In this document: positions 43,599-52,625 of the stretch, piece by piece | Layout: each line of letters opens with the position of its first letter | Numbering within the stretch: position 1 is the first letter of the stretch | Assembly: GCF_009729095.1 (NCBI RefSeq) | Contig: NZ_VTGX01000004.1 | Span: forward strand, 558,001-622,000 | DNA from: Mycolicibacterium sp. CBMA 247 | Lineage (GTDB): Bacteria; Actinomycetota; Actinomycetes; Mycobacteriales; Mycobacteriaceae | DNA length: 64,000 nt | Reading direction: 5' to 3' | Notes under the pieces: model-generated | Database searches by the model: none | What the model was told of the DNA's origin: nothing | What the model saw: the letters and a program-made list of their open reading frames with translations, nothing else | Program-made: the position numbers and the translations under genes

Positions 43599-44465
43599 AT
43601 GCGGTTCACCTACGCCGAAGCCATGACCGATCCCACCTACTACATCCCATTGGCCAAGGCGGCCGAGGCGGCCGGCTATCACGCCATGACGATCGCCGAC
43701 AGCGTCGCCTACCCCTTCGAATCCGATTCGAAGTACCCCTATACCCCGGATGGCAACCGAGAGTTCTTGGACGGCAAGGCATTCGTCGAGGCCTTCGTGT
43801 TGGCCTCGGCGCTGTGCGCGGTCACCACCACGCTCAAGTTCAACTTCTTCGTGCTCAAGCTGCCGATCCGTCCGCCCGCCCTGGTGGCCAAGCAGGTGGG
43901 CTCGCTCAATGCGCTGTTCGACAACCGCTTGGGGCTCGGAGTCGGCACCAGCCCGTGGCCCGAGGACTACGAACTGCTCGGCGTGCCGTTCGCGCGGCGC
44001 GGTAAGCGGATGGACGAGTGCATCGACATCATCCGCGGGCTGACCAGTGGCGAGTACTTCGAATACCACGGCGAGTTCTACGACATCCCCAAGACCAAGA
44101 TGACCCCGGCACCGTCGAAGCCGGTGTCCATCCTGATCGGCGGGCACGCCGAGGCGGCCCTGCGCCGCGCGGCACGCAACGACGGCTGGATGCACGGCGG
44201 CGGCAGCCCCGAGGAGCTCGACCAGCTCTTGACCCGGCTGAACCGGATCCGCGAGGAAGAAGGCCGGACCGGGGATTTTGAGATCCACGTGATCTCGGGG
44301 GACGCGTTCACCCTCGACGGCATCAAACGGCTTGAGGACAAGGGCGTCACCGATGTGATCGTGGGCTTCCGCCTGCCCTACATCATGGGCGACGACCCCG
44401 AACCGCTCGACCGCAAGATCCGCCATCTGGAGAAGTTCGCCGAGAACGTCATCGCCAAGTTGTAG
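43599..44465 (+). CDS. LLM-class F420-dependent oxidoreductase (Rv0940c-like)
   Basis: 288 residues from the ATG at 43599, the same length as I recall for Rv0940c. Luciferase-like barrel with MTIADSVAYPFESDSKYPYT near the N-terminus, NALFDNRLGLGVGTSPWPEDYELLG, and SILIGGHAEAALRRAARNDGW. A perfect KstR-type box sits just upstream, so sterol-related regulation is likely; the substrate is unknown. Followed by the second copy of the 291-bp element. Confidence 0.9.
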   Translation: MRFTYAEAMTDPTYYIPLAKAAEAAGYHAMTIADSVAYPFESDSKYPYTPDGNREFLDGKAFVEAFVLASALCAVTTTLKFNFFVLKLPIRPPALVAKQVGSLNALFDNRLGLGVGTSPWPEDYELLGVPFARRGKRMDECIDIIRGLTSGEYFEYHGEFYDIPKTKMTPAPSKPVSILIGGHAEAALRRAARNDGWMHGGGSPEELDQLLTRLNRIREEEGRTGDFEIHVISGDAFTLDGIKRLEDKGVTDVIVGFRLPYIMGDDPEPLDRKIRHLEKFAENVIAKL

Positions 44466-44526
44466 GACGCGGCCCGGGTCGCCCCTTCCGTCACAGAAGT
44501 ACCGGGGCGGAACCGGGCGCCGCGCC

Positions 44527-44817
44527 GCCCGCCTATGAGCGACAAAGTCGCGGAAATCGGCCCTGGAGTCGCACCCATCCCATTGGTCGCAGTGCGCTGA
44601 TCACACCAGGCTCGTCAGCCTCTGCAGGCTCGTCAGTACCGGGTTTCGGCGTGCCCGCCTGTCAGCGACAAAGTCGCTTATGTGCGGGCACCGGAAAATC
44701 CGTGACCACTGAGGTCGCTGGGCTTCCTGTGGCACGTGGGTATTGCTGTGCGTTGCTCAAGTGATGACAGCGACGCCGGAGGCTGTTTCCGCGACTTTGT
44801 CGCTAACAGTCGGGCAC
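44527..44817. repeat. 291-bp element with three palindromic cores, copy 2
   Basis: Cores at 44539-44551, 44665-44677 and 44791-44803, exactly 126 bases apart, oriented forward, forward, reverse. Reverse-complemented, this is the layout of copy 1 (35995-36285), and both copies are 291 bases from the first GCCCGCC or GTGCCCG arm to the last. The middle core is flanked on both sides by GTGCCCGC-type arms, making a larger palindrome. Spacer sequences differ much more than the cores. It fills most of the 539-base gap before the MFS gene; 44818-45004 shows nothing else. Confidence 0.85.
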
Positions 44818-45004
44818 GTCGGCATATGCCGCCGGACCGCGACACGCCAGAGCCCACATGAACGCAGACGCGCGACGGGTTGGGCGACGGGCTTGAGGGA
44901 ACGCTCACCGCGCCGCTAGCGTTGCACCCGCCGTTCTCGCCCAGCGCTGCCCGAGAGCTCAGTCCGGCAACCCCGGAAAGCCCGAAGACTCGGAAAGCCC
45001 GCGA

Positions 45005-46219
45005 ATGACGACCTCCCTCGAACGTGCGCGCTCCGTTGTCGCACCCGACCCCACGGTGCGCGTACTCGCGGTGTTCGCCCTTGCCCTCGGCGGCTTCGGT
45101 ATCGGCACAACCGAATTCGTCGCGATGGGCCTGCTGCCCGACATCGCCGCGAGCTTCGGCATCACCGAGCCCACCGCGGGCCACGTCATCTCCGCCTACG
45201 CGCTGGGCGTCGTCATCGGCGCGCCCGTCATCGCCGCACTCACCGCGCGGTGGCCCCGTAAGACGCTCCTGCTCACCCTGATGGCGGTCTTCACCCTCGG
45301 CAACGTGGCCAGCATGCTGGCGCCGACCTACCTGACCTTGGTGATCGCCCGGTTCGCCAGCGGCCTCCCGCATGGCGCGTTCTTCGGGATCGCCGCACTG
45401 GCCGCCGCCCACCTGATGGGTCCGCAGAACCGGGCCAAGGCCGTGGCCTATGTGCTGTGCGGCCTGACCGTCGCGACCGTGTTGGGCGTCCCCCTGGCGT
45501 CCTGGCTCGGCCAGGCCCTGGGCTGGCGTAGCGCGTTCGGTCTGGTCGTGGTCGTCGGCCTGGTCACGCTGACCGCCATGTGGCGGTGGCTGCCCGACCA
45601 TCTGCGGTCCATGCACGTCACCAGCCCGATGACAGAACTCAGTGCGCTGCGCCGCCCCCAGGTATGGCTGGCCGTGCTCGTCGGCATGATCGGCTTCGGC
45701 GGGATGTTCGCGGTGTACACCTACATCAGCACCACGATGACCGACGTGACCGGCCTGCCCAGGTCGCTGGTGCCCGTCGCGCTCATGGTGTTCGGCCTCG
45801 GCATGGTGGTCGGCAACCTGATCGGCGGCCGGTTGGCCGACATCTCGGTGATCCGCGCGCTGTACCTGTCCCTGGGCGCCCTGGCGGCGCTGCTGGCCGC
45901 GTTCTCGGTGGGCTCCCACAGCCCGTGGACCGCACTGCCACTGCTGTTCGGGGTCGGTGTGGCCGGTTCGGCCGTCGGCCCGGCATTGCAAACCCGGTTG
46001 ATGGATGTCGCCCACGATGCGCAGACGCTGGCCGCCGCGCTCAACCACTCCGCGCTCAACGTCGGCAATGCCACGGGCGCCTGGGTGGGCGGCCTGGTGA
46101 TCGCGGCCGGCTTGGGTTACACCGCCCCGGCCGCTGCCGGCGCAGTACTGGCCGTCGGCGGTCTGCTGGTGTTCACCCTGTCGGTGACACTGCAGCGCCG
46201 CACGTCTACTCCTCGATGA
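45005..46219 (+). CDS. MFS transporter, DHA1/AraJ-like
   Basis: 404 residues with twelve hydrophobic helices. GTTEFVAMGLLPDIAASFGI in helix 1 and ISAYALGVVIGAPVIAAL are signatures of the arabinose-efflux/chloramphenicol-resistance-like DHA1 group. ATG at 45005; no strong ribosome binding site is visible. The substrate cannot be inferred. Its 3' end overlaps the convergent DUF5709-type gene by 14 bases. Confidence 0.88.
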   Translation: MTTSLERARSVVAPDPTVRVLAVFALALGGFGIGTTEFVAMGLLPDIAASFGITEPTAGHVISAYALGVVIGAPVIAALTARWPRKTLLLTLMAVFTLGNVASMLAPTYLTLVIARFASGLPHGAFFGIAALAAAHLMGPQNRAKAVAYVLCGLTVATVLGVPLASWLGQALGWRSAFGLVVVVGLVTLTAMWRWLPDHLRSMHVTSPMTELSALRRPQVWLAVLVGMIGFGGMFAVYTYISTTMTDVTGLPRSLVPVALMVFGLGMVVGNLIGGRLADISVIRALYLSLGALAALLAAFSVGSHSPWTALPLLFGVGVAGSAVGPALQTRLMDVAHDAQTLAAALNHSALNVGNATGAWVGGLVIAAGLGYTAPAAAGAVLAVGGLLVFTLSVTLQRRTSTPR

Positions 46220-46589
46220 TGTGGACTGCGGCTTCTTCAGCGGAGGCCGCACCACCGTCGATCCCGACATCTGTCCCGAGCAGCTCGGCCTCGTCATCCA
46301 CACCGAAGCCCGCATTGGGCGCGACCAGCCGGCCCGAACGCCGAGCCCCGACCTCGTCATCACCGGCCTGCTCGTCGGGATAGTCAGGATCGTCGAGTTG
46401 CATCGCAGGGTCGGGCTCTTCCTCGGACAGCAGCTCATCGAGGGTCTCGTGATCGCGCGGTTCCCGCCAGCGATCCGGCGGCGAGTAACCCTCGTCGAGC
46501 AGATCATCGACACCCCGGTCGATCAGGGCATCCTCCTGCGTCAACTGGTCGTCCTCGTCGACGCTGTACCCGTCAGAGCTGCTCATCAT
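46206..46589 (-). CDS. Acidic DUF5709-like protein
   Basis: About 126 residues; two adjacent ATG codons (46589, 46586). Very acidic, with DQLTQEDALIDRGVDDLLDEGYSPPDRW, a signature of a small actinobacterial family (DUF5709), then AGDDEVGARRSGRLVAPN and an acidic end. No membrane segment or catalytic motif. Function unknown. Overlaps the convergent MFS gene by 14 bases. Confidence 0.82.
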   Translation of the reverse strand: MMSSSDGYSVDEDDQLTQEDALIDRGVDDLLDEGYSPPDRWREPRDHETLDELLSEEEPDPAMQLDDPDYPDEQAGDDEVGARRSGRLVAPNAGFGVDDEAELLGTDVGIDGGAASAEEAAVHIIEE

Positions 46590-46630
46590 TCAACGATGTC
46601 ACAGGTCGCGCCGACCCGAAACGCACCGCG

Positions 46631-47008
46631 CTATCTGAGCGCGCCCTCGCAGTTGGAGGTCAGCCCCGAGAAGTGCACGGCAGGCATTCCGTCGACCGTC
46701 ACGAAGTTCGTTCCCGGTGACCACTCGGCACCGGGGTCGATCCACGGCGGTGCACCCTGCGGATAGGCGATGGTCATATCCGAGTAGAACCGCAGCCCGG
46801 ACGGGCACGCCGGGCTCTGCGACACCATCGGGTTCCAGGCATGCACCACAACGGGATTCACCAACCGCGCACCCTGGGCACAGTTGGGTTGGCACTGCAC
46901 CGAACTGTCGACGCCCTTGCCCTTCGACATACGCCCGTCCGATGGGAACTGCACGCAGCGGTCGAGCGAACTCGGCTTGTCGGAGGGTCGGAGTACGGTA
47001 CCGAACAT
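46631..47008 (-). CDS. Conserved-looking protein, probably missing its N-terminus
   Basis: Up to 125 residues. The stretch from about residue 45 to the end (PVVVHAWNPMVSQSP, FYSDMTIAYPQGAPPW, FVTVDGMPAVHFSG, with four cysteines) looks like a compact exported domain, but no signal peptide precedes it. The only ATG near the start (47008) lies exactly where the HNH/DUF222 fragment begins on the other strand. I suspect that the real 5' end was lost when that fragment arrived. It could also be an intact small gene from an internal ATG at 46930. Function unknown. Confidence 0.5.
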   Translation of the reverse strand: MFGTVLRPSDKPSSLDRCVQFPSDGRMSKGKGVDSSVQCQPNCAQGARLVNPVVVHAWNPMVSQSPACPSGLRFYSDMTIAYPQGAPPWIDPGAEWSPGTNFVTVDGMPAVHFSGLTSNCEGALR

Positions 47009-47016
47009 GAGTTCGA
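47001..47016. promoter_or_regulatory. SOS-box-like site on broken HNH gene
   Basis: CCGAACATGAGTTCGA matches the mycobacterial LexA box TCGAAC-N4-GTTCGA at 11 of 12 fixed positions. As in the intact HNH gene at 58159, the ATG start codon lies within the box. Confidence 0.65.
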
Positions 47017-47333
47017 TATTGGTATCCGAGAGGGACCTCGAGCGGACGATTGTCGGTGATGCTCTCGATCACTTGTACGCCGCCTGCAAAGAGATAGACG
47101 CGCTGTCGGTGCACGCCCTGACACGGTCGGAACTCCAGGAGGTTTTGAGCCGGCTCGACGCCGGTGAGAAACGGTTGGCGACCGCTCAACAACGGCTGCT
47201 CGGACGGATGGTTGCCACCGGTAACGCCTCGCCGCCCCGGTTCGACGCGGCCGCGGTGCTGGCCAGGAGGCTACGAATTTCGCCGGCCGAAGCGCGGCGA
47301 CGGATCGCGGCCGCCGGCCAAACGTCCGATTGA
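47007..47333 (+). pseudogene. Truncated HNH/DUF222 (13E12-type) gene
   Basis: 108 codons from the ATG at 47007. The product matches only the N-terminal region of DUF222/HNH proteins: IDALSVHALTRSEL, AGEKRLATAQQRLLGRMV and VLARRLRISPAEARRRI. Then it stops; the central region and HNH nuclease domain are absent. Intact members, such as the gene at 56687-58159, have about 490 residues. The SOS-like box at its start is retained. It is likely a remnant of a multicopy family. Confidence 0.8.
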
Positions 47334-47372
47334 GAAGGACCGCGTGCCGGGACTGGCGATGAGAGTCTTACG

Positions 47373-47400
47373 TCCGCCCCGCAGGTGAACGCGGGGCGGA
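47373..47400. terminator. GC-rich hairpin
   Basis: Perfect 10-bp arms (47373-47382 TCCGCCCCGC and 47391-47400) with an 8-base loop, 40 bases after the HNH fragment and 15 bases before the VOC gene ATG. There is no T run, so it may be a terminator of the fragment or a leader structure for the VOC gene. Confidence 0.5.
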
Positions 47401-47415
47401 TAGGATGCCACGTCC

Positions 47416-48066
47416 ATGACCGTCACCGTCGACGAGTTCGAAGTCGCCGACCCACCGCACGCCTGGATGCGAGCGGGGTTCAGTGTTGATTCTGGCGTGC
47501 ACGCCGATCCGGTCTGCCGCGTCGGCGATGTTCGTATTCGACTGGTCGGGCGAGACCGCGGCACCGGCATCATCGGGTGGTCGTTGCGTGGCTTGCCATC
47601 GCTGGGCTCCTTCGATGACTTCGACGGCATCGCGACGGCGCAGTCGACCAGGGCCCCGGCAGAGCCGGCCAGCCACCCAAACGGCGTCACCGCAATCGAC
47701 CACGTCGTGCTGCTGACCCCTGATCTGGGTCGGACGGTCGCATCGCTGGCCGCCATCGGCGTGGATCCGCGGCGGGAGCGGGACGCCGAGCTCGGCGGAC
47801 GACGGGTGCGCCAGGTCTTCTTCCGGTTCGGTGAGGTGATCATCGAGGTCGTCGGTTCGCCAGAGACGGCCAGTGACGGTCCGACGAAGCTCTGGGGAAT
47901 CACCTATGCGGTGGCCGACATCGACGCGACGGCGAAGTTCTTCGGCCACCACACCGGACCGGTCAAGGACGCGGTCCAGCCCGGGCGCCGGATCACCACG
48001 CTCCGGCATCGCGACCTCGGGATGTCGGTCCGCACGGCGATGATCTCGGCGAATCACCGTCTTTGA
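47416..48066 (+). CDS. VOC (glyoxalase/bleomycin-resistance fold) family protein
   Basis: 216 residues, ATG at 47416. The second half has the VOC pattern: AIDHVVLLTPDLGRTVASLAAIG, then RVRQVFFRFGEVIIEVVG with a metal-ligand Glu, and ITYAVADIDATAKFFG. The first half is less typical and may be a degenerate first repeat. No catalytic role can be assigned. Followed 48 bases later by rnhA, which may be co-transcribed. Confidence 0.82.
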   Translation: MTVTVDEFEVADPPHAWMRAGFSVDSGVHADPVCRVGDVRIRLVGRDRGTGIIGWSLRGLPSLGSFDDFDGIATAQSTRAPAEPASHPNGVTAIDHVVLLTPDLGRTVASLAAIGVDPRRERDAELGGRRVRQVFFRFGEVIIEVVGSPETASDGPTKLWGITYAVADIDATAKFFGHHTGPVKDAVQPGRRITTLRHRDLGMSVRTAMISANHRL

Positions 48067-48114
48067 CGTGTGTCGGGGCGCCGACCGCTCGACGCTGTTG
48101 CCTATCCTCAGCGC

Positions 48115-48594
48115 ATGACCGACACCGCGGAGAACAACGTCGTGGTCGTCCACACCGATGGCGGGTGCCGGCCCAACCCCGGCCCCGGCGGCTGGGGCGC
48201 GGTGCTGCGCCACCGCGAGCACGTTCGCGAGATGTGTGGCGGCGAGCCCGGCGAGACGAGCAACAACCGGATGGAGCTGACCGCGCCGATCATGGCGCTG
48301 GAGGCGCTCACCCGGCCGGTGGTGGTGCACCTCCACACCGACAGCACCTATGTCCGTAACGGCATCACCAAATGGGTTTTCGGCTGGGAACGCAACGGCT
48401 GGCTGACCGCCGCGAAGCAGCCGGTGAAGAACGTCGACCTCTGGCAGCGCCTGCAAGCCGCCTGTGCGCGACACCAGGTCGAGTGGTTCTGGGTGAAAGG
48501 CCACTCCGGTATCGCCGACAACGAGTTGGCCGACGAGCTGGCAACCCGCGGTCTTCAGGAAGCGATCGCCGGTTCCCGCAATCTAATTCACTGA
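48115..48594 (+). CDS. rnhA: Ribonuclease HI
   Basis: 159 residues from the ATG at 48115. Catalytic acidic residues are all present: VHTDGGCRPNPGPGGWG (Asp), NNRMELTAPIMALE (Glu), HTDSTYVRNGI (Asp) and GIADNELADELA (Asp), with VKGHSG supplying the His. It degrades RNA in RNA:DNA hybrids. The size and sequence match the stand-alone mycobacterial RNase HI known in M. smegmatis; M. tuberculosis has only the fused form, as I recall. The 3' end overlaps ligD by 12 bases. Confidence 0.93.
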   Translation: MTDTAENNVVVVHTDGGCRPNPGPGGWGAVLRHREHVREMCGGEPGETSNNRMELTAPIMALEALTRPVVVHLHTDSTYVRNGITKWVFGWERNGWLTAAKQPVKNVDLWQRLQAACARHQVEWFWVKGHSGIADNELADELATRGLQEAIAGSRNLIH

Positions 48595-50859
48595 CTCCCA
48601 CACCACTTCATCCGGCGACTTGTCCGGCCGCAGGCCACGCCAGCTGGGTTGGCGAAGCCGGTGATCCGAGGTGCGCTCGCTGTAGCGCACCTCGCCGACC
48701 AGCTCGGGCCGCACGAACGTGACCCCTTTGGCGTCGAGCTTGGGCAGCGGCTTGTCGAAGGGTGATTCCTCGGTGTGCAGCGGTTCCAGCATGCCCTTGA
48801 GCTTGGCCAGCTCCTTCTCGGTGAACCCGGTGCCCACCCGGCCGACGAACTGCAGTCCGTCGGGGCCGGGAACCCCGAGCAGCAGCGCCCCGATGCCGCT
48901 GCTGCGCCCGCCCTCGCCCTGACGCCAGCCGCCGATCACCGCTTCCTGGGTGTTCCAGATCTTGTCCTTGATCCAGGACGCCGACCGCCGGCCGGGCTGG
49001 TACGTCGAGTCCCACTTCTTGGCCACCACGCCCTCGAACCGGTTCTCGCGGGCATGGTCCATGGCCTCGGGTCCGTCACCGACCAGCGGCTCGGGCACGA
49101 TCAGCCCGCCACCGACGGCCAACGCGTCCAACAGCTTCCGCCGATCGGAATACTTGGCGCGCAGCAGGGATCGGCCGTCGAGCCACAGGATGTCGAAGGC
49201 CCAGAACTCCACGCGGGTGGAGCGGGCCCGGTTCTGCATCTCTCCGAAGCTGGGCACCCCCCCGTCGTCGAGTGCCACCACCTCACCGTCCAGCACCACA
49301 TGGTGATCGGCGAGATCGGCGGCCAGCGCCAGCAATTGCGGGTATTCGGCGGTGACGTCGCGCCCGCTGCGCGAACGCAGTTGCAGGCGACCATGTTCGG
49401 CCTCGACCAGCAGCCGGTAGCCGTCCCATTTGCCCTCGAATGCCCACTGACCGGCCTTGAGTTTGGCCACCGAACCCTCGGTGGCCAGCATGGGCGCGAA
49501 ATCCTTGGGCTCAGGCGTCGCCGACTTCTGGTCCTTCATCCGGTGCGCCAGCCAGTTCTTGCCCTCGGTCTGGATCAGCGCGTAACGGCCCTCGATGCGG
49601 TTACCGCTCAGGGTGAATATGACCTCGCCGTTTTTGGCCTCGGGGTCGTCGGTGACCCGGAACTTCTCCGCCTCATAGGTGCCGGTGTCCCAGATGACCA
49701 TGTTCCCGGCGCCATACTCCCCCTTGGGGATCGCGCCATGGAAGGTCAGGTACTCGATCGGGTGGTCTTCGGTATGCACGGCAAGGTGATTCACCGCGGT
49801 GGTCTCGGGCAGATTCCTGGGCACGGCCCAACTCACCAGCACGCCATCGCGTTCCAGCCGCAGGTCGTAATGCAGCCGCCAGGCGTGATGTTCCTGGATC
49901 ACGAACCGGTCGTTGTTCCCGGTCGCCGGAATGTCCTGGGGCACCGGCTCAGGGGTCTTGGCTGCGTCGCGCATCCTGCGATAGGTGGTCAGCTTGTCCG
50001 CCACCGGCGCGTCCCCGTCGAGCCCGGCCAGCAGATCGCCGCCCTCGGAAACCCGTTGCAGCACTTCATCAAATCGCAGATGGCGTAGCCCCGGATCGGC
50101 GATTTCGTCCCAGGTTCGGGGCGCGGCCACGGTCGGATATTCCCGCCCGCGCAACGAGTACGGGGCGATCGTGGTCTTGGCCCCGCTGTTCTGGCTCCAG
50201 TCCAGGAACACCTTCTGAGCCCGCACGCTGCGGGTCATGGTGGCGGTGACCAGTGTGGGCATCGACTGTTCGAGTTGTTGGGCCACCCGCTTGGCGAGCA
50301 CCGAGGCACCCCGGGAGCTGATCGGCTCTGCCAGCGGCACATACAGATGCAGGCCCTTGCTACCGCTGGTGAGCGGGTACGTCGTCAGCCCGATATCGCC
50401 CATCAGATCGCGCACCACCTGAGCCACCTCGCACAACTGCGACATGGTGACGCCCTCACCGGGATCGAGGTCGAACACGATGCGGGTGGCCGGGCCCTGA
50501 CTACCGTCGGAGCCGAACCGCCATTGCGGCACATGCACTTCGAGGGCGGCCTGCTGCGCGATCCAGGCCAGGCCCTCGCGGGTGTTGATGATCGGATACG
50601 TGGTGGTCCCGGACTTGTGCGCGATCGTGCCGCGTTCGAGCCAGCTCGGAGCCGAAGAGGCCAACTGCTTTTCGAAGAACGACGCCTCGGCGACCCCGTT
50701 GGGCCAACGTTTTCGGGTCACCGGGCGCCTGGCGATGTGCGGAAGCATGACCTCGGCAATGCTGAGGTAGTAGTCGAACACCTCCGCTTTCGTGGTGCCG
50801 GACGCGGGATAGAGCACCTTGTCGGGATTCGTCAGCCGAACCCGCTCATAGCGCTCCAT
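48583..50859 (-). CDS. ligD: Multifunctional NHEJ DNA ligase D
   Basis: 758 residues from the ATG at 50859 after GGAGGGGC, one short of the M. tuberculosis protein. Domain order is polymerase (about 5-290, catalytic FDLDPGEG), 3'-phosphoesterase (about 310-450, with HHAWRLHYDLRLERDG) and ATP-dependent ligase (about 460-758, nucleotidyl Lys in FEGKWDGYRL, EGVVAKKWDSTY). With Ku it seals double-strand breaks by end joining. Here ku lies 4 kb away with four genes between. Overlaps convergent rnhA by 12 bases. Confidence 0.96.
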   Translation of the reverse strand: MERYERVRLTNPDKVLYPASGTTKAEVFDYYLSIAEVMLPHIARRPVTRKRWPNGVAEASFFEKQLASSAPSWLERGTIAHKSGTTTYPIINTREGLAWIAQQAALEVHVPQWRFGSDGSQGPATRIVFDLDPGEGVTMSQLCEVAQVVRDLMGDIGLTTYPLTSGSKGLHLYVPLAEPISSRGASVLAKRVAQQLEQSMPTLVTATMTRSVRAQKVFLDWSQNSGAKTTIAPYSLRGREYPTVAAPRTWDEIADPGLRHLRFDEVLQRVSEGGDLLAGLDGDAPVADKLTTYRRMRDAAKTPEPVPQDIPATGNNDRFVIQEHHAWRLHYDLRLERDGVLVSWAVPRNLPETTAVNHLAVHTEDHPIEYLTFHGAIPKGEYGAGNMVIWDTGTYEAEKFRVTDDPEAKNGEVIFTLSGNRIEGRYALIQTEGKNWLAHRMKDQKSATPEPKDFAPMLATEGSVAKLKAGQWAFEGKWDGYRLLVEAEHGRLQLRSRSGRDVTAEYPQLLALAADLADHHVVLDGEVVALDDGGVPSFGEMQNRARSTRVEFWAFDILWLDGRSLLRAKYSDRRKLLDALAVGGGLIVPEPLVGDGPEAMDHARENRFEGVVAKKWDSTYQPGRRSASWIKDKIWNTQEAVIGGWRQGEGGRSSGIGALLLGVPGPDGLQFVGRVGTGFTEKELAKLKGMLEPLHTEESPFDKPLPKLDAKGVTFVRPELVGEVRYSERTSDHRLRQPSWRGLRPDKSPDEVVWESVN

Positions 50860-50931
50860 GACGCCCCTCCATGACGCAAACGTATACCCAGATCCAGGAC
50901 ACCAGCCCCGTCGACATGTGAGCATGGGTGG

Positions 50932-51606
50932 ATGGCCCCGAGGATGGCGCTGAACAGTTTGCTCCTGCAATTGGCCGCGACCGTATTGATGCCCGCGGCG
51001 GCCGTTTTGAGCGGCCCGGCCCCGGCGGCATCGGCCAACCCCTGTCCGGACGTCGAGTTGGTCTTCGCCCGCGGCACCGGCGAGCCGCCCGGGATCGGTC
51101 GGGTTGGTCAGGCGCTGGCCGACCAGCTCGGGCCCCGGATCGCACCACGCAGCCTCGGTGTGTACGGGGTGAACTATCCGGCCGGGATCAACTTCCTGAC
51201 GACTGCGGACGGGGCGAACGACGCGGCCGGGCACATCGCCTGGATGGCCGACCAATGCCCCGACACCCAAGTTGTGCTCGGCGGATTCTCGCAAGGTGCA
51301 GCGGCCGTTTCCATGCTGGCGGGTGTACCGCCGGTCGGTGACCGGATCGGCACGATCGGCTCGGCTCCCGCGCTGCCTCCCTACAGTGCCGACCGGGTCG
51401 CGGCGGTAGCGGTATTCGGCAATCCCGGCGCCAGGTTCGGCACACCGCTGTCGAGCACCGGGCAGTTCGCCGGGCGGGCCATCGACCTGTGCAGCCCCGG
51501 CGATCCGATCTGCGTCGAGGGCGGGCGTGCCCGCGCGGCACACAACGCGTACGAGCTTCCGCCTTATCCCGATCAGGCTGCGGGTTTCGTCGCCGGACGC
51601 CTCTAG
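50932..51606 (+). CDS. Cutinase-family secreted esterase
   Basis: 224 residues; ATG at 50932, or the ATG four codons later. A signal peptide ends near ASAN (residue 35). The mature enzyme has CPDVELVFARGTGEPPG, the nucleophile GGFSQGAA, the Asp in CSPGDPIC and the catalytic His in AHNAYE, with cysteines placed for the usual two disulfides. Mycobacterial cutinase-like proteins hydrolyse lipid esters outside the cell. Divergent from ligD. Confidence 0.92.
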   Translation: MAPRMALNSLLLQLAATVLMPAAAVLSGPAPAASANPCPDVELVFARGTGEPPGIGRVGQALADQLGPRIAPRSLGVYGVNYPAGINFLTTADGANDAAGHIAWMADQCPDTQVVLGGFSQGAAAVSMLAGVPPVGDRIGTIGSAPALPPYSADRVAAVAVFGNPGARFGTPLSSTGQFAGRAIDLCSPGDPICVEGGRARAAHNAYELPPYPDQAAGFVAGRL

Positions 51607-51686
51607 TCATCCGCCACCGGCTCGAAGCCACCTAACATGGAAACCGTGACCCGCACACGATTGCTGGTTTTGGGAGCGCTGAAGCC

Positions 51687-52625
51687 ATGAGCCGGGCCCT
51701 GGTCATCGGTGAAGCCCTGATCGACATCGTCGAGAGCGACGGCAGGATCATCGGCGAGTATGTCGGCGGCAGCCCGCTCAACGTGGCAGTCGGCCTTGCC
51801 CGGCTGGGCCGCGGTGTCGACTTCCTCACCCACATCGCCGAGGACGACCGCGGTAAGCGCATCATCAAGTACGTGGAACGCTCTGGGGTACAACTGGTTT
51901 CGGGTAGCATCGGCGCCAGCCGGACGCCGACCGCATCGGCCATCCTGGATATCGCGGGATCGGCCCACTACCGATTCGACATCGACTGGCAACTGGCAGG
52001 CACGCCAGAGGTGGCGACCCCGCTGCTCGTCCACACCGGCTCGCTCGCCACCGTGCTGGAACCGGGCTGTCGGGCCACGGCCGCACTGCTGGACGCCTAC
52101 CGCATGTCGGCGACCATCACCTTCGATCCGAATGTCCGGCCGGAGGTGGTCCAGGACGACGACATCGCCCGCGGGCGCATCGACCGCCTCGTCGAACGCG
52201 CCGACATCGTCAAGGCTTCCGAGGAAGACCTGCGCTGGCTCGATCCCCGGCACTCCCCCGAACAGATCGCGCGGGCCTGGCTGGAGGTCGGCCCGTCCAT
52301 CGTCGCGGTGACGTCGGGTGAGCGGGGAGCGTTCGCGGTGTGCCGGGCCGGTTCGGTGTCGGTGCCGGCGCGGCCGGTGCAGGTGGTGGACACCGTCGGC
52401 GCCGGCGACGCCTTCATGACCGGGTTGATCGACGCGCTGTGGTCTCGTGACCTGCTGGGCGCCAACCGCCGTCGTGACCTGGGCCGGATCAGTACCGACA
52501 CACTGACCGAGGCGTTGTCGACGGCGGTGCTGGCTTCGGCCCTGACCGTTGCGCGCGCGGGCGCAGACCTGCCCGACCGGGACGCGCTGACCGCGGCCCA
52601 GGATGCCCCGCCCGCTCAGCGGTGA
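51687..52625 (+). CDS. PfkB-family carbohydrate kinase
   Basis: 312 residues, ATG at 51687. The ribokinase fold shows YVGGSPLNVAVGLARLG near the N-terminus (sugar-binding signature 1), ITFDPNVRPEV, KASEEDLRWL, VTSGERGAFA and the catalytic anion-hole motif DTVGAGDAFMTGL (signature 2, general-base Asp). Fructokinase is the most likely activity. No sugar transporter is adjacent. The last 10 bases overlap the MocR gene. Confidence 0.9.
   Translation: MSRALVIGEALIDIVESDGRIIGEYVGGSPLNVAVGLARLGRGVDFLTHIAEDDRGKRIIKYVERSGVQLVSGSIGASRTPTASAILDIAGSAHYRFDIDWQLAGTPEVATPLLVHTGSLATVLEPGCRATAALLDAYRMSATITFDPNVRPEVVQDDDIARGRIDRLVERADIVKASEEDLRWLDPRHSPEQIARAWLEVGPSIVAVTSGERGAFAVCRAGSVSVPARPVQVVDTVGAGDAFMTGLIDALWSRDLLGANRRRDLGRISTDTLTEALSTAVLASALTVARAGADLPDRDALTAAQDAPPAQR

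Noticed and set aside
44678..46513. Very long open frame on the minus strand (about 610 codons)
   Set aside because: It lies antisense to the MFS transporter at 45005-46219 and reads as low-complexity Gln/His/Arg/Gly, a codon-bias shadow. The transporter has clear membrane helices and motifs.
48115..48594. RnhA start at 48070
   Set aside because: The extra 15 residues (from MSGRRPLD) lack RNase H similarity; the ATG at 48115 places the first beta strand correctly.
50860..51543. N-terminal extension of LigD to 986 codons
   Set aside because: The extra part is antisense to the cutinase and has no LigD homology; the ATG at 50859 has a strong ribosome binding site and gives the expected length.
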